A DNA stretch of 64,000 nucleotides from Chrysaora quinquecirrha (Eukaryota > Cnidaria > Scyphozoa > Semaeostomeae > Pelagiidae): contig JACTAT010000029.1 in NCBI GenBank assembly GCA_014526335.1, positions 2,188,459-2,252,458 on the forward strand, given 5' to 3'. A program made the translations under genes and the position numbers. Below are positions 47,182 through 58,013 of this stretch, piece after piece (the first letter of the stretch is position 1; every line of letters starts with the position of its first letter). The notes below the pieces were generated by a model, which saw only the letters and a program-made list of their open reading frames with translations, was not told the DNA's origin and searched no databases.

Positions 47182-48666
47182 TTTGAAGCTCTAATTCAGA
47201 TCGAACCTGTAAAGCGAACAATATATATCGATTAATAATTATTATAAATATATAATTAATATCGATACACACAAACAAAGTTATAAAGGGAAACAGTGAC
47301 AAAATGCAGAAAAAATATTCGGTGATCTAGAAATTCAAGCATTCCATACGAACCTGGAGATAAGATACTGAACATAAATAGCAACAAAATAAGTAAACTT
47401 TAGTTGCTGCACTGCACTGTAAAACTGCAGTCTCCTGCTCTCTCTCTCTCTCGTCTTATATCAAGCTATAGAAAAGCCTCAGCGTCCAATCAGATCGTTT
47501 GATTTCTAAATGAAACCAGTCAGGAGGGCAAACCTTCTTCAAATTCTTCCGCCTCACAAAAGGACGAACTTTGTGCCAGCGGGAAAACCATTCATGTCTT
47601 TGTAAAAATTCTTCCGCCCAGCTAAGGGCCTTTCATCCAGCCGAAAAACCATTCATTTATTTTTGAAAAAGCATTGTTGTTTGGTTAAGTCTTAACAGCC
47701 AATCAGATCGTTCGACTACAAGGTCTTTGGAAAAACCCTACTGCACTAACGCGCTTTCAGCGGAAAAACTATTCATTAATTGGTGAAAAAACATTCCAAC
47801 GCGCAGAAAACCATCGACGCCGTCCCGCAGGTCCTAGATTTGCCTAGCCTGCGTGCAGAGACAACTCTTTCTCATCAAAAGTGTTACTTATTAAAGTCCT
47901 TATTATTACTTTCTCTTATATCCCTGTTACGTTAATTTGATGTCATGTGATTAATCAGTCTTCCTCGTGTGATTAATCAGCATTTACTTCGATGAAATAT
48001 TGGCTGGTTGTTAAAATGTATTTGCTTCGAACGGTGGAAACTGCTTGCGAGTTTCTTTTTAGTTTATTTCGTCGGTTTACTCTTTGTTAAAGCTAAAGCC
48101 CTTTGTGTTGTATGTGACGTCACAACCATTTTTTAACCAAAGGGCAGAACTCATATGGGTACCCTGTTAAATAAACGGGGTCTCATGGATACCCAGATCC
48201 GGCTCAAAATGCACAGGAAGAGAAGCCGAATCAGCATTGTGTTTCAAACACCAATCAGCTTGCGGTATTTCGCAGAAAGACCAATGAAAATTAACTGAAG
48301 AGTTCAAGTGAGAAAACAAACTCTTTTTGTCTACACTGAACCGGGTTGTTGTTTCTGATGATGTGGACAGATTCCAAAACGCTGAGATGAAACAAGTAAC
48401 TAGGCTGCCAATTATTCGAAAAGCCTCTCGTTCTAATTCTCTGCACAATTTGGCCCTATTGGTGGTGGTGATCTAGTAAATGCTATCCCATGTTTGCCCG
48501 AAAACGTTTCCGCTGTTTATCACGACTTTGCAGAATAAAACAGAGAAGACAGTGCAAACAGACAACGTTTGGTAAGCATACGTGCATGTGCATACATAAT
48601 AAAAATCACCAAAAAAAACACAAAAGTCAGCACAAAGACAGAAGTTCAATATCTTGTTTTAGTTCT

Positions 48667-49621
48667 TCACCATCTTCTTCTTCTTCTTCCCCAACCACCC
48701 CACGATGCACATCGACGACGACACATGCTACTGCATGCAGTGATAGAGGTACAAACAGTCACCATTGGATCTATTGGGAAACAATCAATTTATTAAAAAC
48801 TCGTGCCAGTGACGGCGCGTGACGATTTTTTCAGGTGGGACACATCACTATTCACAGACAAAGATATCACACTCGTGTATCCACGTCTTCTTTGTTCCCA
48901 ACCAGGGTTTCAGGCCCGGCCAACATAGGGTTCGGTTCAGGGTGGAAATAGGGCTGTCTGAATAGGGCTTTCTTTTTGGCAACAGATATACGCAACATTA
49001 ATAACATCTACATGTTCCATAAATCACATCAATAAAATCACAGGGATTCAGCAGCGCTTCGGTCGCTCAGTGGATTAGTACCTGCGACATGAATCATAAA
49101 GTCGGGGCGGGGGGGGGAAGATCCACGAAACCACCGTATGTTTTAGATTTAGTTTTCCAAAAAAATTTTATGTCTGATGAGCACTTCCAAGATCTACCCG
49201 TATGTAGCATACCTTTACTTTCAGTTTCCTCCTCTATGCCCTTTTCGGATCCATCGAAATCTCTCAATTCAAAGTCTTCCTCTTCCTCAGCATCTTAAAT
49301 GTGAATTTTTGGCATTTAGTTGCATTAAACTTAAAAAAGACACATGACAAAAAACGCACTCTATTCATGTCGCGTCTTTAAAACGCAGCTGTAAAAAAAG
49401 AGTTAAAATGTCAAAATGGCCAATCAAATGGGGGTTACTTTGGAAAAGAGTACTCGGGTAGGCCTAACAATTTCGGGGCTTGCAGTGCTGGATTTAGGAA
49501 GTACGAAAGAAGTATTATTTTATTAGGAAGCCCTGACCAATCCATTCGTTCATAAACCCAACTTACTGCAAACAGCAAAGGCAAAACCAAGAACAAGGGC
49601 CAAAAACCAAACTGTCTTCAT
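48667..49621 (-). CDS. Secreted cationic four-cysteine peptide precursor, copy F
   Basis: Exons 49567-49621, 49213-49293 and 48667-48770 join in frame (55+81+104 nt), giving a 79-residue precursor. Layout: an 18-residue hydrophobic signal, 26 acidic residues, then a basic C-terminal peptide with C-x5-C-x3-C-x3-C and a tail of five Arg followed by Trp. The Arg tail is coded by an AGA run, so its length varies between copies (four or five). TATA-like GATATAAG (complement of 49876-49883) and inverted CCAAT (49907-49914) lie about 255 and 285 bp upstream of the ATG. No known family was recognised with confidence. Confidence 0.72.
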
Positions 49622-49869
49622 TTTTGAAGCTTTAATTCAGATCGACCCTGTAAAATGAAACAATTGATTAATAATTAATCATATATATAATTAAAATAGA
49701 TACATACAAACAAAGTTATAAAGGGAAACAGTGAAAAACGCAGAAAAAATATTCGGTGATCTAGAAATGGCATTCCATACGAACCTGGAGATAAGATACT
49801 GAACACAAATAGCAACGAAACTTTAGTTGCTGCACTGCACTGCAAAACTACTTTCTCCTGCTATCTCTC

Positions 49870-50575
49870 TCTCGTCTTATATCAAGTTATAGAAAAGCCT
49901 CAGCGTCCAATCAGATCGTTTGATTTTTTAATGAAACCAGCCGCGAGACAAAACCTTCCTTAATTTCTTCCGCCTCACAAAAGGACGAACTTTGTGCCAG
50001 CGGAAAAACCATTCATGTCTTTGTAAAAATTCTTCCCCCCAACAAAGGCTCTTTTTGATCCAGCGGAAAAACCATTCATTTATTGTTGAGAAAGCATTTT
50101 GTTTGGTAAAGTCCTAACATCCAATCAGATCACTTGATTTTTAATGAAACCAGCCGCGAGACAAAACCTTCCTTAATTTCTTCCGCCTCACAAAAGAACG
50201 AACTTTGTGCTAGCGGAAAAACCATTCATGTCTTTAAAAATTTTTCCGCCCAACAAAGGCCCTTTTTGATCCAGCGCAAAAACCATTCATTTATTTTTGA
50301 AAGAGCATTATTGTTTGATAAAGTCTTAACAGCCAATCAGATCGTTCGACTACAAGGTCTTTGTAGCGATTCTCCAGCCCTAATGAGGGCCTTTTATCCA
50401 GCCGAAAAACCATTCATTTATTGTTGAAAAAGCAATATTGTTTGGTTAAGTCCTAACAGCCAATCAGATCGTTAGAATACCATGTCTATGTACCCTTAAA
50501 AGCCCTACTGCGCTGAGGCGCCTTCAGCGGAAAAACCATTCATTTATTGTTGAAAAACATTTCAACCCGCGGAAA
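49870..50575 (-). promoter_or_regulatory. Putative promoter and CCAAT-bearing repeats, copy F
   Basis: Same TATA/CCAAT arrangement as the other copies, followed upstream by diverged CCAATCAGATCRYTYG units near 50121, 50332 and 50460. The transposon insertion at 50603 separates this array from whatever lies further upstream. Confidence 0.45.
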
Positions 50576-50602
50576 AGCATCGAGGCCTTCCCGCAGGTTC
50601 TA

Positions 50603-50926
50603 TATCACGCGGCATCGGGATCAAAAATGAGTCGTCGTGATGGTTGGTCGTCGCGTTTCTACGCCGACGACTTCTAGAGTTCGGCGTCGCAGAAATTACA
50701 ACCACCAATTCTAGAGGTTGCCACCACAAAATACCACGGCGAATTCTAGAGTTCGGCACTGTAAATATCTCCGCGCCACATTTAGCGAGTTCGCCGTCGC
50801 ATCCTCGTTTTCATTCCGTGCCACATTTAGGGAGTTCGTCGTCGCGTCCTCGTTTTCATTTTGTGCCACATTTAGCGAGTTCGTCGTCGCATCCTCGTTT
50901 TCATTCCGTGCCACATTTAGCGAGTT
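50603..50926 (+). repeat. Left terminal inverted repeat of the transposon
   Basis: Pairs with 63677-64000. The outer 190 bp is rich in CGACGAC and TTCTAGAGTTCGGCG words. The inner part is 45-bp units beginning CCACATTTAGCGAGTTCG. It is interrupted at 50927 by the nested element. Confidence 0.9.
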
Positions 50927-51059
50927 GGGAGCACTGAAATATATCCACCTTGAAATAAATTAAATTTCTTGAAATATATTAAAATACATTCACATAAATT
51001 ATAGATCATTTACATCAAAAAGAAATCTGATAATGAATTAATTTACGTACTTCTCATCA

Positions 51060-54000
51060 CAATTCAAGTGCTTTGTGGTACTTGTCCGTACTTTGTAGTT
51101 GTTCTCCATACTCTGTGGTACTTCTCAGTACTCTGTGGTACTTCTCAGTACTTTATGGTACTCCTCAGTACTTCATGGTACTTCTCAGTACTTTCTGGTA
51201 CTTGTCAGTACTTTGTGGTACTTTATGGTACTTCTCAGTACTTTCTGGTACTTGTCAGTACTTTGTGGTACTTTATGGTACTTCTCAGTATCTTCTGGTA
51301 CTTGTCAGTACTTTGTGGTACTTTATGGTACTTCTCAGTACTTTCTGGTACTTGTCAGTACTTTGTGGTACTTTATGGTACTTCTCAGTATCTTCTGGTA
51401 CTTGTCAGTACTTTATGGTACTTCTCAGTTCTCTGTGGTACTTCTCAGTACTTTGTGGTACTTCCCGGTACTTTATTGTACTTCTCAGTACTCTGTGGTA
51501 CTTCTCAGTACTCTGTGGTACTTCTCAGTACCTTGTGGTACTTCTCGGTACTTTATGGTACTTATCAGTACTTTATGATACTTCTCAGTACTTTGTTGTA
51601 CTTCTCAGTACTTTGTTGGTACTTCTCAGTACTCTGTGGTACTTCTCGGTACTTTATGGTACTTCTCAGTACTTTATGGTACTCCTCAGTACTTCATGGT
51701 ACTTCTCAGTACTTTCTGGTACTTGTCAGTACTTTGTGGTACTTTATGGTACTTCTCAGTACTTTCTGGTACTTGTCAGTACTTTGTGGTACTTTATGGT
51801 ACTTCTCAGTATCTTCTGGTACTTGTCAGTACTTTGTGGTACTTTATGGTACTTCTCAGTACTTTCTGGTACTTGTCAGTACTTTGTGGTACTTTATGGT
51901 ACTTCTCAGTATCTTCTGGTACTTGTCAGTACTTTATGGTACTTCTCAGTTCTCTGTGGTACTTCTCAGTACTTTGTGGTACTTCCCGGTACTTTATTGT
52001 ACTTCTCAGTACTCTGTGGTACTTCTCAGTACTCTGTGGTACTTCTCAGTACCTTGTGGTACTTCTCGGTACTTTATGGTACTTATCAGTACTTTATGAT
52101 ACTTCTCAGTACTTTGTTGTACTTCTCAGTACTTTGTTGGTACTTCTCGGTACTTTATGGTACTTCTCAGTACTTCTTGGTACTTCTCAGTTCTTTATGG
52201 TACTTCTCGGTACTTTATGGTACTTCTCAGTACTTCTTGGTACTCCTCAGTACTTCATGGTACTTCTCAGTACTTTCTGGTACTTGTCAGTACTTTGTGG
52301 TACTTTATGGTACTTCTCAGTACTTTCTGGTACTTGTCAGTACTTTGTGGTACTTTATGGTACTTCTCAGTATCTTCTGGTACTTGTCAGTACTTTGTGG
52401 TACTTTATGGTACTTACTTTCTGGTACTTGTCAGTACTGGTACTTCTCAGTATCTTCTTTGTGGTACTTTATGGTACTTCTCAGTACTTTCTGGTACTTG
52501 TCAGTACTTTGTGGTATGGTACTTCTCAGTACTTTCTGGTACTTGTCAGTACTTTGTGGTACTTTATGGTACTTCTCAGTACTCTTCTGGTACTTGTCAG
52601 TACTTTGTGGTACTTTATGGTACTTCTCAGTATGGTACTTCTGGTACTTGTCAGTACTTTGTGGTACTTTATGGTACTTCTCAGTACTTTCTGGTACTTG
52701 TCACTTTGTACTTTATGGTACTTCTCAGTATCTCTGTGGTACTTCTCAGTACTTTGTGGTACTTCCTACTTCTCAGTTCTCTGTGGTACTTTATACTGTA
52801 CTTCTCAGTACTCTGTGGTACTTCTCAGTACTCTGTGGTACTTCTCAGTACCTTGTGGTACTTCTCGGTACTTTATGGTACTTATCAGTACTTTATGATA
52901 CTTATCAGTACTTTGTTGTACTTCTCAGTACTTTGTTGGTACTTCTCAGTACTTCTTGGTACTTCTCAGTTCTTTATGGTACTTCTCGGTACTTTGTGGT
53001 ACTTCTCGGTACTTTATGGTACTTCTCAGTACTTTTTAGTACTTCTCGGTTCTCTGTGGTACTTCTCGGTACTTGTTGGTACTTCTCAGTACTTTATTGG
53101 TACTTCTCAGTACTCTGTGGTACTTCTCGGTACTTTGTCGTACTTCTTGGTTCTATATGGTACTTCTCGGTACTTTATGGTACTTCTCAGTACTTTGTTG
53201 TACTTCTCAGTACTTTGAGGTACTTCTCAGTACTTTGGGGTACTTCTCGGTACTTTGTGTACTTTGCGGTACTTCTCAGTACTTTGTGGTACTTTGTGGT
53301 ACTTCTCAGTACTCTGTGATACTTCTCCGTATTTTATGGTACTTCCGGTACTTTGTGGTACTTCTCAGTACCTTATGGTACTTCTTGGTACTTTGTGGTA
53401 CTTCTCAGTGCTTTGTGGTACTTCTCAGTACTTTATGGTACTTCTCGGTACTTTTTGGTACTTCTCGGCACTTTGTGGTACTTTTCAGTACTTTGTTGTA
53501 CTTCTCAGTACTGTGTGTTACTTCTCGGTTCCTTGTGGTACTTCTCAGTACTTCTCGGTACTTCTCAGCACTTTTGGTACTTCTCAGTTCTCTGTGGTAC
53601 TTCTGTGATACTTCTCCGTATTTTATGGGGCTCGTCGGTACTTTCTGGTACTTGCCAGTACTTTATGGTACTTCTCAGTACTTGTTGGTACTTCTCGGTA
53701 CTTTATGGTACTTCTCAGTACTTTATGGTACTTCTCGGTACTTTGTGGCACTTCTTGGTACTCTCTGGTACTTCTCAGTACTTTGTTGTACTTCTCAGTA
53801 CTCTGTGGGACTTCTCAGTACTTTGTGGTACTTCTCGGTACTTTATGGTACTTCTCAGTACTCTGTGGTACTTCTCAGTACTTTGTGGTACTTCTCGGTA
53901 CTTTATGGTACTTCTCAGTACTCTTTGGTGCTTCTCGGTACTCTTTGGTGCTTCTCGGTACTCTGTGGTACTTCTCGGTTCTTTATGGTACTTCTCGGTA

Positions 54001-55110
54001 CTTTGTGGCACTTCTCGGTACTTTATGGTACTTCTCAGTACTCTTTGGTGCTTCTCGGTACTCTTTGGTGCTTCTCGGTACTCTGTGGTACTTCTCGGTT
54101 CTTTATGGTACTTCTTGGTACTTTGTGGCACTTCTCGGCACTTTATGGTACTTCTCAGTACTTATTGGTACTTCTCAGTACTCTTTGGTGCTTCTCGGTA
54201 CTCTGTGATACTTCTCGGTACTTTATGGTACTTCTCGGTACTCTGTGGTACTTCTCAGTACTTGTTGGTACTTCTCAGTACTTGTTTGTACTTCTCAGTA
54301 CTTTATGGTACTTCTCGGTACTTGTTGGTACTTCTCGGTACTTTATTGTACTTCTCAGTACTTGTTGGTACTTCTCAGTACTCTGTGGTACTTCTCAGTA
54401 CTTTGTGGTACTTGTCAGTACTTTGTGGTACTTGTCAGTAGATAATGGTACTTGTCAGTACTTGATGATACTTCTCAGTACTTTATGGTACTTCTTGGTA
54501 CTTTATGGCACTTCTCGGCACTTTATGGTACTTCTCAGTACTTATTGGTACTTCTCAGTACTCTTTGGTGCTTCTCGGTACTCTGTGATACTTCTCGGTA
54601 CTTTATGGTACTTCTCGGTACTCTGTGGTACTTCTCAGTACTTGTTGGTACTTCTCAGTACTTGTTTGTACTTCTCAGTACTTTATGGTACTTCTCGGTA
54701 CTTGTTGGTACTTCTCGGTACTTTATTGTACTTCTCAGTACTTGTTGGTACTTCTCAGTACTCTGTGGTACTTCTCAGTACTTTGTGGTACTTGTCAGTA
54801 CTTTGTGGTACTTGTCAGTAGATAATGGTACTTGTCAGTACTTGATGATACTTCTCAGTACTTTATTGTACTTCTTGGTACTTTATGGTGCTCGTCAGTA
54901 CATTGTGGTACTTATCGTTACTTTGTGGTACTTCTCCTTGCTTTATGGTACTCGTCGGTACTTTCTGGTACTTATCGGTACTTTATGGTACTTCTCCATG
55001 CTTTGTTGTACTCATCAGTACTTTATGATACTTCTCAGTACTCTATTGTACTTGCCGGTACTTAATGGTACTTCTCAGTACCTCTCTGCACCTCGATGCT
55101 TATCAGTACT
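51060..55110 (+). repeat. GTAC satellite array, forward arm
   Basis: About 4 kb of a 20-bp unit GGTACTTCTCAGTACTTTGT, itself two 10-bp halves of the form RGTACTTYTS. Higher-order repeats are visible: 51150-51610 is repeated near 51640-52130, and 54110-54480 near 54490-54870. The absence of stop codons in all three + frames creates long but meaningless reading frames rich in WYFSVL and GTSQYF. Confidence 0.9.
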
Positions 55111-55730
55111 TTCTGGTACTTTCAAGAACTTACGGCTATTTTTATGTACACAGTTTTTTTATAAGAATAATGTTTATAAGAATGTATTGGCTCAAAATCA
55201 CGGAAATTTAAGAATTATTTAAGAATAATACCAGGCCCAAGCTTCATGAAGACAACTTTTTTATTTTGTGCAAGGAGCAAAATATGACTGTTGCGCTGTA
55301 GACTATGTGTCATATGTTTTATAATAAACATTTAACTAACTGTAACATCTAACTTTTAATCAGACAGCAAACGACAAAGATCTTATTTTTGATAACATTG
55401 AAAGAATATTTAATAATTTAAGAATATTTTTAGGCTAAAAGTTGAAATATCTTATGAATAATCGAGGCTCGGCAAAAATTTATGTATGCTTATAATAAAA
55501 AAGTGTGTTCTCTGTACTTCATTGTTACCTCAGATGAAGGGAAAAAAGGGGGGGTGATTAATTTGAAGTTCTGACGTAGTCTCAACTGTGGTTAATCTCC
55601 CATTTTTTTGCTTGTGCCTAGCAACCTAACAATTTACATGAATATAACACATGCGTTGATAAGTCCAGCTAGGATACGGAAAACATACATTTTCGCAAAT
55701 GCATATCACAAGGAACTAGTACTAGAAAGT
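55111..55730. other. Unique spacer between the opposed satellite arrays
   Basis: AT-rich sequence of about 620 bp with no supported exon, tRNA-like or transposase-like segment. It would be the loop if the two arms paired. Confidence 0.6.
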
Positions 55731-57760
55731 GCTGAAAAGTACCACAAGTCACAAAAAAGTACCACAAAGTACCGACAAGTACCAAAAAGTACCGACAAGT
55801 ATCACAAAGTACGGACAAGTGCCACAAAGTACCTACGAGTACCATAAAGTACTGGGAAGTACCAACAAGTACTGACAAGCATCACAAAGTACTGAAAAGT
55901 ACCACAAAGTACCGAAAAGTACCAGAAAGTACCGACAAGTATCACAAAGTACGGACAAGTACCAGAAAGTACTGAAAAGTACCATAAAGTACCGAGAAGT
56001 ACTACAAAGTACTATGAAGTACTATAAAGAACTGAGAAGTACCATAAAGGACCGAGAAGTACCACAAAGTGCTGAGAAGTACCACAGAGTACTGAGAAGT
56101 ACCAACAAAGTACCGAGAAGTACTAAAAAGTACTGAGAAGTACCATAAAGTACCGAGAAGTACCACAAAGTACTGATAAGTACCACAGAGAACTGAGAAG
56201 TACCATAAAGTACCGAGAAGTATCACAAGGTACTGAGAAGTACCCCAGAGTACTGAGAAGTACCACAGAGTACTGAGAAGTACCAACAAGTACCGAGAAG
56301 TACCAACAAGTACTGAGAAGTACCAACAAGTACTGAGAAGTACCATAAAGTACTGAGAAGTACCACAAAGTACTGAGAAGTACCACAAAGTACCGAGAAG
56401 TACCACAAAGTACCGAGAAGTACCATAAAGTACTGAGAAGTACCAACAAGTACTGAGAAGTACCACAAAGTACCGAGAAGTACCACAAAGTACTGAGAAG
56501 TACCAAAAAGTACTGAGAAGTACCACAAAGTACTGAGAAGTACCAACAAGTACTGAGAAGTACCATAAAGTACCGAGAAGTACCACAAGTAGAGAAGTAC
56601 ACTGAGAAGTACCAAAGTACAATAAAGTACCGAGTACTGAGAAGTACCAGAAAGTACCGAGAAGTACCAAAAGTACTGAAAGTACTGACCGAAGTACCAA
56701 CAAGTACTGAGAAGTACCACAAAGTACTGAGAAGTACCACAAAGTACTGAGAAGTACCATAAAGTACTGAGAAGTACCATAAAGTACTGAGAAGTACCAA
56801 CAAGTACTGAGAAGTACCATAAAGTACCGAGAAGTACCACAAAGTACTGAGAAGTACCACAAAGTACTGAGAAGTACCACCGAGAAGTACCACAGAGAAG
56901 TACTGAGAAGTACAACAAAGTACCGAGAAGTACCAACAAAGTACTGAGAAGTACCACAGAAGTACCGAGAAGTACCACAAGTACTGAGAAGTACCATGAG
57001 AGTACCACAAAGAGTACTGAGAAGTACCAACAAGTACTGAGAAGTACAATAAAGTACCGAGAAGTACCAACAAGTACTGAGAAGTACAATAAAGTACCGA
57101 GAAGTACCACAAAGTACTGAGAAGTACAATAAAGTACCGAGAAGTACCAACAAGTACTGAGAAGTACCATAAAGTACCGAGAAGTGAGAAGTACAACAAA
57201 GTACCGAGAAGTACCAACTGAGAAGTACAACAGAAGTACTGAGAAGTACCAAAAGTACCGAGAAGTACCACAGAGTACCGAGAAGTACCATAAAGTACCG
57301 AGAAGTACCACAGAGAACTGAGAAGTACCACAAAGTACTGAGAAGTACAATAAAGTACCGAGAAGTACCAACAAGTACTGAGAAGTACAATAAAGTACCG
57401 AGAAGTACCAACAAGTACTGAGAAGTACAATAAAGTACTGAGAAGTACAATAAAGTACCGAGAAGTACCACAGAGAACTGAGAAGTACAATAAAGTACCG
57501 AGAAGTACCAACAAGTACTGAGAAGTACAATAAAGTACCGAGAAGTACCAACAAGTACTGAGAAGTACCATAAAGTACCGAGAAGTACCACAGAGAACTG
57601 AGAAGTACCAACAAGTACCGAGAAGTACCATAAAGTACCGAGAAGTACCACAGAGAACTGAGAAGTACCAACAAGTACCGAGAAGTACCACAGAGTACCG
57701 AGAAGTACCATATGAGAAGTACCAACAAGTACTGAGAAGTACCAAAAAGTCCCTGAAATG
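55731..57760 (-). repeat. GTAC satellite array, reverse arm
   Basis: About 2 kb of the same unit in opposite orientation (AGTACTGAGAAGTACCACAA). The first 250 bp are more diverged (GACAAGTACC variants) than the rest. Long - strand frames are artefacts. Confidence 0.9.
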
Positions 57761-57841
57761 CTGCTTTAATACAACTAATTACCATAATTTATTATAATTT
57801 ATTTTAATTTATTTCAAGGTTGGATATATTTCAGTAAAACC

Positions 57842-57990
57842 AGCGAGTTCGTCGTCGCGTCCTCGTTTTCATTTTGTGCCACATTTAGGGAGTTCGTCGT
57901 CGCGTCCTCGTTTTCATTTTGTGCCACATTTAGCGAGTTCGTCGTGGTGCCCTCGATTTCATTTTGCGCCACATATTTGCGAGTTCGCGT
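57842..57990 (+). repeat. Continuation of the left subterminal 45-bp repeats
   Basis: About three units of AGCGAGTTCGTCGTCGCGTC with CCTCGTTTTCATTTTGTG, resuming directly after the nested element and fading just before the ligase ATG at 58014. Confidence 0.85.
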
Positions 57991-58013
57991 TCGTGCACGT
58001 GTTGTTTTCAGAC

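Larger units (their letters stand above)
41687..50602. repeat. Segmental duplication, block 2 (peptide-gene copies D-F)
   Basis: Counterpart of 26954-34724. It carries the three intact peptide genes on the - strand, the second (TCATCA)n tract at 44830-45272, the AGGCATAT minisatellite near 43970-44020 and the CCAAT-bearing upstream repeats. It ends where the transposon inserts at 50603. Confidence 0.85.
50927..57841. mobile_element. Nested foldback-like element built of GTAC satellite
   Basis: It has short imperfect terminal inverted repeats: left GGGAGCACTGAAATATATCC, and right whose inverse begins GGTTTTACTGAAATATATCC. The next bases CACCTTGAAATAAATTAAAT also pair. AGCGAGTT flanks both sides (50919-50926 and 57842-57849), consistent with an 8-bp target-site duplication. 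The interior is two opposed satellite arrays around a unique spacer, with no transposase, so it is non-autonomous. Confidence 0.75.

Noticed and set aside
51068..57785. Reading frames of 300-750 codons rich in WYFSVL and GTSQYF in several frames
   Set aside because: The 20-bp satellite has no stop codon in three frames of one strand. All frames read the same repeat, there is no splice or start context, and indels simply move between frames.
50911..57990. CRISPR array
   Set aside because: Regular repeats are present but without unique spacers, and the DNA is eukaryotic with spliced genes.
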